DNA of 12,484 nucleotides from Colivivens sp964537205. Its GTDB lineage: Bacteria; Bacteroidota; Bacteroidia; Bacteroidales; Bacteroidaceae. The stretch's first letter is position 1. Each line of letters begins with the position of its first letter. The notes beneath the pieces were generated by a model. The model saw only the letters and a program-made list of their open reading frames with translations. It did not search any database and was not told the origin of the DNA. A program made the translations under genes and the position numbers. Of this stretch, positions 1 through 7,119 are shown in pieces. Location: assembly GCA_964537205.1 (NCBI GenBank), contig CAZHZH010000080.1:1-12484 (forward strand), given 5' to 3'.

Positions 1-76
1 ATATTAATATGGTTGACAGTTTATATTAATATGGTTTGGCATTTATATTAATATCGTCGGCCATTTATATTAATAT
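1..76. repeat. Four phased copies of palindrome ATATTAATAT, 22-bp period
   Basis: The self-complementary 10-mer ATATTAATAT occurs at 1-10, 23-32, 45-54 and 67-76, so the period is exactly 22 bp, about two helical turns. Copies 2 to 4 share a longer core, TTTATATTAATAT. The 12-bp spacers are related but not identical; all three have G and T at their second and third positions and end in TTT. A 22-bp period is not a multiple of three, so this is not a protein repeat. The array touches the window edge and may continue upstream. It could be a multi-site operator, iteron-like sites or part of a mobile element end; the sequence does not decide. Confidence 0.8.
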
Positions 77-237
77 CTAAACTCGTCCCAATTTTAACGG
101 GAAAGTAATGAATGCGTTTAAGGATGTCGCCCGTCTCTGCCAATGACTGGCCGCTATAATATTCCTGCTGTGTTTCCAATAGCTGCCGATGCGTAATAAA
201 TTTGATTGTGTTATACAATATGGATGTTATTTTTTTG

Positions 238-245
238 TACCTTTG
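238..245 (+). promoter_or_regulatory. Bacteroidetes -7 promoter box (TACCTTTG)
   Basis: TACCTTTG matches the Bacteroidetes primary-sigma -7 consensus TAnnTTTG and lies 33 bp before the start codon at 279. No clear -33 TTG element is seen at the usual 19-21 bp upstream. It would drive the secreted protein gene and the helicase gene behind it. The rest of positions 77-237 shows no gene I can support. Confidence 0.5.
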
Positions 246-278
246 TAATGACATAACGAATACAATATAATAAGGTGT

Positions 279-680
279 ATGAAACGCTTTGTATTTTTAC
301 TACTCATGGTGGTCTGTACGGCTACAACAGTAGTGGCACAGGACTTTAAAGGACATTTTATTAATGATGAGCTAAAAATAAGCTTGGACATAAACTTGTA
401 TAACGATACGATACAAGTGCCCGGACTTTCCGATGAATTGTGCTATGGGTATTTGAGAGGCAACACCAACGGGGTGTGGGTCATACTGAAGGTAATCAGT
501 CTTGATAAGGGAAAGGCCCTTGTGCGCGCCGCATGCGACAATGGCAGTGACGCGCAGAATCTGGAGATCAAACCTGTAGAGGGGAAATTGGAAGTCAAAC
601 AGGTGGACGGCAGCTTGATTAAAGGCCTGTCGGGAAAGAAATATGTGAAATTGCCGAAGACGTTCACCGTTCATAAGTAA
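279..680 (+). CDS. Secreted protein of unknown function
   Basis: This 133-residue protein has a clear N-terminal signal peptide: basic MKR, a hydrophobic core to about residue 18, and a likely signal peptidase I cut after VVA, before QDF (about residue 20). There is no lipobox, so it is probably periplasmic or exported rather than a lipoprotein. The mature part of about 113 residues has alternating hydrophobic and polar residues suggesting a mostly beta fold, and ends in a basic stretch (GKKYVKLPKTF). I do not recognise a named domain or catalytic motif. The start at 279 is supported by the signal peptide, by an AAGG at 271-274 and by the -7 box at 238. The stop is 5 bp before the helicase start, so the two genes are probably cotranscribed, although no functional link is obvious. 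Confidence 0.75.
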   Translation: MKRFVFLLLMVVCTATTVVAQDFKGHFINDELKISLDINLYNDTIQVPGLSDELCYGYLRGNTNGVWVILKVISLDKGKALVRAACDNGSDAQNLEIKPVEGKLEVKQVDGSLIKGLSGKKYVKLPKTFTVHK

Positions 681-685
681 GCTGT

Positions 686-3067
686 ATGGACGAACAACTC
701 ATCGCATCGTTTAACGAACCTCAGCGCGCCGCCATAGAGTATTGTGATGGCGCCTCGCTTGTTGTGGCTGGAGCTGGCTCAGGCAAAACACGGGTGCTTA
801 CTTACAAGATCGCCTATCTCTTGGAGAAGGGCTATAAGCCTTGGAACATATTGGCTCTTACATTTACCAATAAGGCTGCCAACGAAATGAAGAAGCGGAT
901 CGCGGGCATTGTCGGAGACGAGCAGGCGAGATATTTGTGGATGGGAACTTTTCACAGCATTTTCCTTCGCATTCTACGGACTGAACATGAAAATATCGGC
1001 TTCCGCCCAAACTTCACAATTTATGACGCTACAGACAGCAAGAGCTTGATAAAGTCCATCATCAAGGAGATGCACCTCGATGATAAGACATACCGGCCTT
1101 CATCGGTGGCGGGAAGGATAAGCGAGGCGAAAAACACCCTGATAGGTCCTGAAGAATACGCCAGTAGTCCTGGCATATATCAACGTGACCTGCATTCGAA
1201 GATGCCGGCGATAAGAGATGTGTACGCAAGCTACTGGCAACGATGTAAACAAGCCGACGCCATGGATTTTGACGACATATTGATGTATACTTACCTGTTG
1301 TTCGATCACAACCCTGAAGTGTTGCGAAAGTATGAGGAGCGGTTTGGATACATACTGGTCGACGAGTATCAAGACACTAATTTCGCCCAACACCAAATCG
1401 TACTGCAACTAACCCGTCACAACCACCATGTATGTGTTGTGGGTGATGACGCTCAAAGCATCTATTCGTTTCGTGGAGCCAATATCGACAACATCCTTAC
1501 TTTCAAGGATATGTACCCCGATACCAAGATATTCAAATTGGAGCAGAACTATAGGTCGACACAGATGATTGTGGGTGCGGCAAACAGCTTGATCCACAAG
1601 AATAAGGATCAAATAGAGAAAACGGTATTCTCGAAGAAGGATGTTGGTGAGAAGATTCCAATCATAGAGGCATATTCTGACATAGAGGAAGCTCAGATAG
1701 TGGTGGGCAAAATACAGGAACTCAGAAGGCGTGAACACCTTGAGTATTCGGACTTTGCCATACTGTATCGCACAAACGCGCAAAGCCGCCTGTTCGAGGA
1801 GCATCTCAGACGAAACGGAATGCCGTATAAAATCTATGGGGGCTTGTCGTTTTACCAGAGGAAGGAGATAAAGGACATCATCGCTTACTTCCGGCTGTCG
1901 GTCAACCCAAACGATGAAGAAGCGTTGAAGCGTATAATAAACTATCCTGGAAGGGGAATCGGACCGACAACGCTCAACAAGTTGATCGAGGTTGCCGCAA
2001 AGAATAGCGTGAGCTTATGGACTGTGCTCAACAGTCCGATAGATTACGGACTTAAGGTGTCGGGTTCCATCATGAACAAACTGCAAGACTTTGTGAAGCT
2101 AATTCAGACGTTTATCGACAAGGCTTCGACCGACAATGCAGACGAAGCGGGCCGGTTTATCGTGAAGAATTGTGGAATATTGTCTGATATATATCAAGAT
2201 GCCACTCCGGAAAACCTCAGCAGACAGGAGAATGTGGAGGAATTGGTGAATGGGCTGCATGATTTTTGTGCGTCGCGATTGGAAGAAGGGAATATGAACA
2301 TAAGCATCAGCGACTATCTATCGGAAATATCATTACTGAGTGATATTGATACAGACAAAGGAGAAGATGAGTCGAAAGTCACTTTGATGACAATACATTC
2401 TGCAAAGGGGCTTGAATTCAATACCGTGTTCGTAGTGGGATTGGAAGAAGGATTGTTTCCCAACCAGATAGCAAGTAACAGTCAGCGGGAGATTGAGGAG
2501 GAACGCCGCTTGTTCTACGTCTCCATAACGCGTGCGCAGTATCATTGTTTCATTACGTATGCAAAAAGCCGTCTGCATTATGGCAAGATGGAATTCTCCA
2601 ATCCGAGCAGGTTTATACGTGATGTGAGTCCGGAGTTTGTCACTTTCCGTGGGACTAATTCTTCGTTCTCATCTGTAAATAAGGATATAGATTTGCCATG
2701 GAGTAGGACGACACAACACCGTGCGCCGTTGTTCCGTCAGACTTATGAAACGTCAGGATATCCACAAGGGGAATACGCTACACAAGCTACTCAATCAAAA
2801 TCCACGATGCATCCTGTGGAATCGAATCCGCGTTTTCGCAAGATTGACGACTCACTCCCATTCCAACGGGCGACTTCGCCTGCTACTGCGGCGAACGCTG
2901 TCTCAACACTCCGTGAAGGACAGCGCATCAAGCACGAACGCTTTGGAGAAGGTGTAGTGCAGAAAGTTGAAGGTGCAGGAGACAACCGAAAGGCGACGGT
3001 AAGTTTTGTGAATGCAGGTACAAAGCAACTCTTACTCAAATTCGCACGTTTCACAGTTTTGGATTGA
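686..3067 (+). CDS. uvrD: UvrD/PcrA-type ATP-dependent 3'-5' DNA helicase
   Basis: A 793-residue superfamily 1A helicase, a usual length for UvrD/PcrA. These enzymes unwind DNA in nucleotide excision and mismatch repair and clear proteins from DNA. All helicase motifs are visible: Q motif (FNEPQ, residues 9-13), Walker A (AGAGSGKTR, 28-36), motif Ia (LTFTNKAANEM, about 58-68), Walker B (DEYQD, 226-230), motif III (GDDAQSIYSFRG, 253-264), motif IV (EQNYRS, 286-291), motif V (TIHSAKGLEF, 569-578) and motif VI (EERRLFYVSITRA, 605-617). A variable, probably unstructured linker (about 640-740) leads to a C-terminal domain starting GQRIKHERFGEGVV (745-793). This is the Tudor-like module that binds RNA polymerase in PcrA/UvrD proteins and argues against Rep or RecB. 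The start lies 5 bp after the preceding stop. All key residues look intact. Confidence 0.95.
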   Translation: MDEQLIASFNEPQRAAIEYCDGASLVVAGAGSGKTRVLTYKIAYLLEKGYKPWNILALTFTNKAANEMKKRIAGIVGDEQARYLWMGTFHSIFLRILRTEHENIGFRPNFTIYDATDSKSLIKSIIKEMHLDDKTYRPSSVAGRISEAKNTLIGPEEYASSPGIYQRDLHSKMPAIRDVYASYWQRCKQADAMDFDDILMYTYLLFDHNPEVLRKYEERFGYILVDEYQDTNFAQHQIVLQLTRHNHHVCVVGDDAQSIYSFRGANIDNILTFKDMYPDTKIFKLEQNYRSTQMIVGAANSLIHKNKDQIEKTVFSKKDVGEKIPIIEAYSDIEEAQIVVGKIQELRRREHLEYSDFAILYRTNAQSRLFEEHLRRNGMPYKIYGGLSFYQRKEIKDIIAYFRLSVNPNDEEALKRIINYPGRGIGPTTLNKLIEVAAKNSVSLWTVLNSPIDYGLKVSGSIMNKLQDFVKLIQTFIDKASTDNADEAGRFIVKNCGILSDIYQDATPENLSRQENVEELVNGLHDFCASRLEEGNMNISISDYLSEISLLSDIDTDKGEDESKVTLMTIHSAKGLEFNTVFVVGLEEGLFPNQIASNSQREIEEERRLFYVSITRAQYHCFITYAKSRLHYGKMEFSNPSRFIRDVSPEFVTFRGTNSSFSSVNKDIDLPWSRTTQHRAPLFRQTYETSGYPQGEYATQATQSKSTMHPVESNPRFRKIDDSLPFQRATSPATAANAVSTLREGQRIKHERFGEGVVQKVEGAGDNRKATVSFVNAGTKQLLLKFARFTVLD

Positions 3068-3082
3068 CGGTAAAAGAAACGG

Positions 3083-3122
3083 AGCCGAATTCGAATACTT
3101 TCGTGTGTCCCGGCTGTTTTTT
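3083..3122 (+). terminator. Possible weak intrinsic terminator after uvrD
   Basis: AGCCG (3083-3087) can pair with CGGCT (3111-3115), followed after one G by six T (3117-3122). The stem is only 5 bp and the loop 23 nt, so the hairpin is weak. Position, 15 bp past the helicase stop and ahead of a new promoter, supports a terminator role. Confidence 0.4.
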
Positions 3123-3132
3123 AGCGTAAGTT

Positions 3133-3163
3133 ATTGTACGTTTACGGCTTTTTTGTATATTTG
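3133..3163 (+). promoter_or_regulatory. Bacteroidetes promoter for the acetylesterase-protease-rhaM-fic unit
   Basis: The -7 box TATATTTG (3156-3163) is an exact TAnnTTTG match. ATTG at 3133-3136 (TTG core 3134-3136) lies 19 bp upstream, the expected place for the -33 element. This is the best-formed promoter in the window. It predicts transcription starting near 3168-3172 and a 5' UTR of about 75 nt before the start codon at 3246. Confidence 0.7.
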
Positions 3164-3173
3164 CAAAAAGAAT

Positions 3174-3193
3174 ACAGTCGCTATTTCGGCTGT
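3174..3193 (+). other. 5'-UTR hairpin upstream of the acetylesterase
   Basis: ACAGTCG (3174-3180) pairs with CGGCTGT (3187-3193) as a 7-bp stem with one G-U pair and a 6-nt loop (CTATTT). No T-run follows, so it is not an intrinsic terminator. It would sit at the very 5' end of the mRNA expected from the 3156 promoter, where it may stabilise the transcript. It is too small for a known riboswitch. Confidence 0.4.
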
Positions 3194-3245
3194 AGTCGAT
3201 AACTCTAAGACCAATAACCTGTATGAACTTAATTCTTAATATACA

Positions 3246-4889
3246 ATGGTAAGAAAACTGATAACTATAGCCTGGTCTATGGTGATCGCGCTATCACTTC
3301 AGGCACAAGATCACTCAAACATTGAGGGATTAAAAGACGTAAACGGCGTGCGAGACTTAACGGCGGACAGTTTGGAAAAGGCAAACACTGCACGTCCCGT
3401 CAGTGGCTCGTCACGTAAGGGCGATAATCCTGTACTCTTCCTTGTAGGCAACTCGACTATGCGCAACGGAACACTTGGAAACGGCAACAACGGCCAGTGG
3501 GGTTGGGGATACTATGAACATGAGTTTTTCGACGAAAATAAAATCACTGTCGAGAATCACGCTCTCGGAGGCACAAGCCCGCGAACTTTCTATCGTGACC
3601 TTTGGCCTGCAGTACTGAAGGGTGTTAAGGCGGGCGACTATGTTATCTTGGAACTGGGACACAATGACAATGGTCCGGTTGATTCCGGACGTGCGCGCGC
3701 CAGCCTGAAAGGCGGTACGTCAAAAGACTCAATGCTTGTCACTGTAAGGGAAACGGGCAGGCAGGAGATGGTGTACACCTTCGGTGGATATGTGCGGAAG
3801 TTCGTCAACGACATCAGAAGCAAGGGGGCTACTCCTATTCTGCTTACTCTTACTCCGCGTAATGATTACGAGCCAAATGATCCGACTAAAATACAACGCA
3901 AGCTCACCACTTTCACTCCATGGATAAAGTCGCTGTCTGAAGAGCTGAACACACCATTCATCGATTTGAACGACATATCGGCATTAAAACTCGAACGATA
4001 TGGGAAATGGAAGACCAACTATCATTTCTTCGGCGATAAAATCCACTCAAGTGAATTCGGTGCCAAAATGAATGCGGCTTCGTGCGCGGAGGGGATTGAG
4101 TCATGCGACCACCCGGATGTCGCATTATTGAAAACTTATCTACGGCAAGACATGCTTCATCCAAAGCGAATCGACCAAAAACGGCAGAAAGGCAAGCCCG
4201 TAGTGTTCACTACAGGTGATTCAACAATGAAGAATGCCGACAAAGATGAGGACGGCATGTGGGGATGGGGAGCTGTTGCGAATACGATATTCAACGAAAA
4301 GAAATGTACGGTGGTAAACGCGGGCCGTGCAGGCAGAAGTACGCGTACGTTTCTATATGAAGGGCTTTGGGACAACGTGTATAACTCGCTTGAGCCCGGA
4401 GACTTCGTACTTATACAATTCGGACACAATGATATAGGAGGTATTGACCGTGATAAGGAGCGTGGAGTCATTGCAACGGCCGATGATACTTGCCATGTGT
4501 ACAAGATGAACTCTACCGGCAAATACCAAGTGATATACTCGTTTGGCTGGTATCTGAAGAAATTCATACAGGATGTGCGCGAAAAAGGAGCGACTCCGAT
4601 TCTACTTTCGCTCACACCGCGTAATGAATGGCATGACGGAAAGATTGAACGCCGCAACGACACGTATGGCAAATGGTACCGTCAGGTTGCCGAGGAAACG
4701 GGAGTGGAGTTTATCGATGTTCACAATATAACGGCGGACGCACTCGACAAAATGGGGCAGGAGAAGGCTAAGGCGTATTATAATCACGACCATACCCATA
4801 CATCGAAGGCCGGAGCCTTGCTCAACGCGAAGAGTGTGGCTAAAGGCCTTAAGAAGGATAAGAGCCCGCTTGCGAAGTACCTAAAATAG
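3246..4889 (+). CDS. Two-domain rhamnogalacturonan acetylesterase (CE12-type SGNH hydrolase)
   Basis: The 547-residue protein has a signal peptide (residues 1 to about 20, ending LQAQ) and two tandem SGNH esterase domains. Domain 1 shows GNST (68-71), GHND (138-141) and the D-x-x-H pair DKIH (264-267). Domain 2 shows GDST (324-327), GHND (393-396) and DHTH (515-518). Each therefore keeps a complete Ser, Asp, His set. Both share KGATPILL-(T/S)-LTPRN, marking an internal duplication offset by about 255 residues. Known rhamnogalacturonan acetylesterases (carbohydrate esterase family 12) remove acetyl groups from rhamnogalacturonan I of pectin, opening it to lyases. Domain 1 has Asn in place of the usual Asp of the GDS block, so its activity may differ. 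Linkage to rhaM downstream supports pectin/rhamnose use. Substrate is inferred, and a related acetylxylan or other acetylesterase role is possible. Confidence 0.88.
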   Translation: MVRKLITIAWSMVIALSLQAQDHSNIEGLKDVNGVRDLTADSLEKANTARPVSGSSRKGDNPVLFLVGNSTMRNGTLGNGNNGQWGWGYYEHEFFDENKITVENHALGGTSPRTFYRDLWPAVLKGVKAGDYVILELGHNDNGPVDSGRARASLKGGTSKDSMLVTVRETGRQEMVYTFGGYVRKFVNDIRSKGATPILLTLTPRNDYEPNDPTKIQRKLTTFTPWIKSLSEELNTPFIDLNDISALKLERYGKWKTNYHFFGDKIHSSEFGAKMNAASCAEGIESCDHPDVALLKTYLRQDMLHPKRIDQKRQKGKPVVFTTGDSTMKNADKDEDGMWGWGAVANTIFNEKKCTVVNAGRAGRSTRTFLYEGLWDNVYNSLEPGDFVLIQFGHNDIGGIDRDKERGVIATADDTCHVYKMNSTGKYQVIYSFGWYLKKFIQDVREKGATPILLSLTPRNEWHDGKIERRNDTYGKWYRQVAEETGVEFIDVHNITADALDKMGQEKAKAYYNHDHTHTSKAGALLNAKSVAKGLKKDKSPLAKYLK

Positions 4890-4902
4890 CAAACAAGCAA
4901 CC

Positions 4903-6825
4903 ATGAAAGTCGTCCGACTCACCTTCATCCTGCTGCTGTGCGAAATCACATGTGATTATGGTCTTGCGCAGTCGACGGAATCCATCGGGTTGAATGTGCC
5001 GCGCCCTGCTCATCTGAAGATACAGAGGAGGCCGACGGGGTTCACTATGTCGAAATGCATCGGAGGTGAGGACGTGTTGCTCGCATATTCCGACGAAAGC
5101 AGCTATGATGACGCTGTGAAAGTCCCGGCTTTCAGGCGTGTGGTCGAAGTGTTTGACGCACAGGAGGAGGTCAGCCCGACAGTACTGCTTACAAGTGCGT
5201 TACCCGATGAGGTACAGCCGCTATGCAGCGACCTGTGGGAACAAGCCGCGCCATATAACATACTTGCTCCGATGATTGACAGCACCCATTGCTATGTCGG
5301 CTGTGTAGCCCTCAACATGGCTCAAGTGATGCGCTACTATCAGTACCCCGGACAAGGGTCGGGCACGCATGCTTATATCGACTCGCTTGGATGCGGCGAC
5401 ACTCTGATTGCGGATTTTTCCCAACACGCGTATCAGTGGAACTATATGATTGACAGCTATAAGTCGGCCGGCTATTCAGAGCGACAACTGTTGGCGGTCG
5501 CACAATTGCTGAGCGACTGTGGAATAGCTGTCGATATGAAATATGGCATAGGCTCAAGTGCGGCAAACTCATTGAAACAACCTTCCGCGTTGATTGATTA
5601 TTTTGGTTACGACAGAGCGATACGTATCATTTATCGTGACCTTTACAGTCATAGCGACTTGCACAACCTTATAAGGACGGAGCTTGCAGAAGGGCGTCCG
5701 GTCATGTGTGCGGCTTATGGGATTGACGGCGGCGGTCATGCCTTTGTGATCGACGGATACGACAACCATGGACTTTACCACATCAATTGGGGGTGGGGAG
5801 GTTGGTGCAACGGTTACTACAATATAGACTATATGACCGCCAACCAGCCAGAATGGGGACTTTTTCCCGACAGGCAGGAAAACGGAGCGAACTTGATTCA
5901 ATGTTTCACGATCGGAGTGCAACCCGCAACGATGGCGGTAAACACCAGAGAGTCGCATGAATTGGCACTTTCGCGACTCTGTTATATAGGAACAACCGGT
6001 GATTCACAAGGAATATCCTTAGTGGCGACCAACTTGCGGAATGTCGGATGGAATGATTTCAAGGGGCGTACAGTGCTTGCTTTGAAAAAAGTGGAAGATG
6101 TCGCTCCCGCTGCCATTGTGTATGAGTTCGACACAAATGACATTGTGGTAGAGTCATCCGACACAATAGTATCTGACACAATAAACCTGCATATTAACTC
6201 ACAGCTTGCTGACGGCGCTTATCAGTTGTTGCCCATGTACGAGGATGATGGTGAGTGGAAATGTGTGCGAACTTCGCGTGGAACTCCGAACTATGTGGTT
6301 GTAAACAGCGATAACGGGATAGTGTCGTGCCATAATCCAGAGGAGGCTGTAGGTCATTTGGCGTTAAGCGCCTTGCAATTCCCCGACACTGTGGTGCGGC
6401 GTCAGACTGCCGATTTTTCTATAACGGTCACAAACGAAAGTGAGTATGAATTCTGCGGCAGGTTTTATGTGACATATATCAAGGACCAACATACGGTGTC
6501 GGTACTTGCCGGTATTGGGCAGTATCTGCAACCAGGCGAAACTCATACCGTGGATTTTCAATACGCGAGGATGAACATCCCAACAGACGAGGCGACCATT
6601 ATTGTGGCTTATGAACCAGATATGTGGGGCGACACCCTTGTACTTTTCGACGAACGAAAGGACGTGGTGGTGGTCGATTCGCCAACAGGTATCAAAGACA
6701 TCAGGGACTCTGATGATCCGGCACCGGCATACGACCTGTCGGGAAGACGTGTGAACATAATTCATAATAACCAAATAATCATATCAAGAGATGGAAAAAA
6801 GAGAAGCTTTCAAAATGTACCTTAA
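4903..6825 (+). CDS. Secreted C10 (streptopain-like) cysteine protease
   Basis: This 640-residue protein starts 13 bp after the esterase stop and has a signal peptide (to about LAQ, residue 23). A propeptide region (about 24-100) precedes a peptidase C10 catalytic domain (about 100-330). The catalytic cysteine is C134 in CYVGCVALNMAQVMRYY and the catalytic histidine is H279 in GGGHAFVIDGYD, followed by the family's NWGWGG block (295-300). C10 proteases include SpeB of Streptococcus and interpain of Prevotella; they are secreted zymogens that degrade host or dietary protein. The C-terminal half (about 340-600) looks like beta-rich accessory domains, ending in a tail with YDLSGRRV as in many exported Bacteroidetes proteins. 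The last 35 bp overlap rhaM in another frame; the rhaM start codon lies inside the codons for DGKK of the tail. The reason for a protease among pectin and rhamnose genes is not clear. Confidence 0.88.
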   Translation: MKVVRLTFILLLCEITCDYGLAQSTESIGLNVPRPAHLKIQRRPTGFTMSKCIGGEDVLLAYSDESSYDDAVKVPAFRRVVEVFDAQEEVSPTVLLTSALPDEVQPLCSDLWEQAAPYNILAPMIDSTHCYVGCVALNMAQVMRYYQYPGQGSGTHAYIDSLGCGDTLIADFSQHAYQWNYMIDSYKSAGYSERQLLAVAQLLSDCGIAVDMKYGIGSSAANSLKQPSALIDYFGYDRAIRIIYRDLYSHSDLHNLIRTELAEGRPVMCAAYGIDGGGHAFVIDGYDNHGLYHINWGWGGWCNGYYNIDYMTANQPEWGLFPDRQENGANLIQCFTIGVQPATMAVNTRESHELALSRLCYIGTTGDSQGISLVATNLRNVGWNDFKGRTVLALKKVEDVAPAAIVYEFDTNDIVVESSDTIVSDTINLHINSQLADGAYQLLPMYEDDGEWKCVRTSRGTPNYVVVNSDNGIVSCHNPEEAVGHLALSALQFPDTVVRRQTADFSITVTNESEYEFCGRFYVTYIKDQHTVSVLAGIGQYLQPGETHTVDFQYARMNIPTDEATIIVAYEPDMWGDTLVLFDERKDVVVVDSPTGIKDIRDSDDPAPAYDLSGRRVNIIHNNQIIISRDGKKRSFQNVP

Positions 6826-7108
6826 GGAGGGGTTTAAGGAGGAATATAAACGCCGTCATGCAGCTTTGTGGCCCGAGATGAGAAAACTGCTGAAGGAAGG
6901 GGGCATATACGATTACAGTATTTATCTCGATGAGGACACCAACACATTGTTCGCTTTCCAAAAGACAAAGGGGGAGGGAAGCAGCCAGGACATGGGAAGC
7001 CTTGAGATCGTTCAGAAGTGGTGGGCTTATATGGCTGATATAATGGAGACCAATCCCGACAACTCTCCGATATCGATTCCTCTGCCCGAAATGTTTCACA
7101 TGGACTAA
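6791..7108 (+). CDS. rhaM: L-rhamnose mutarotase
   Basis: A 105-residue protein closely matching RhaM (YiiL/DUF718 family; the E. coli protein has 104 residues). It interconverts alpha- and beta-L-rhamnopyranose in the cytoplasm, feeding rhamnose isomerase. Visible hallmarks are EEYKRRH with the conserved His (H23), the following LWPEM, YSIYLDEDTNTLFAF, QKWWAYMADIM and the C-terminal NPDNSP block. The N-terminal strand MEKREAFKMYL is needed to match the family, so the start at 6791 is preferred over the internal Met at 6815 even though it overlaps the protease gene by 35 bp. That overlap suggests translational coupling. No other rhamnose catabolic genes (rhaA, rhaB, rhaD, rhaT) are in the window, so the pathway must be completed elsewhere. 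Confidence 0.95.
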   Translation: MEKREAFKMYLKEGFKEEYKRRHAALWPEMRKLLKEGGIYDYSIYLDEDTNTLFAFQKTKGEGSSQDMGSLEIVQKWWAYMADIMETNPDNSPISIPLPEMFHMD

Positions 7109-7119
7109 CAAACTGCGGT

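Noticed and set aside
1..88. CRISPR-like appearance of the regular repeats
   Set aside because: Repeats are only 10-13 bp, palindromic and AT-only, with 12-bp related spacers; no cas genes are near.
48..254. A minus-strand 68-codon open frame with protein-like composition in its middle
   Set aside because: It overlaps the palindrome array and the plus-strand -7 box, has no promoter box of its own on the minus strand, and matches no family I know. A gene remnant is possible but cannot be supported.
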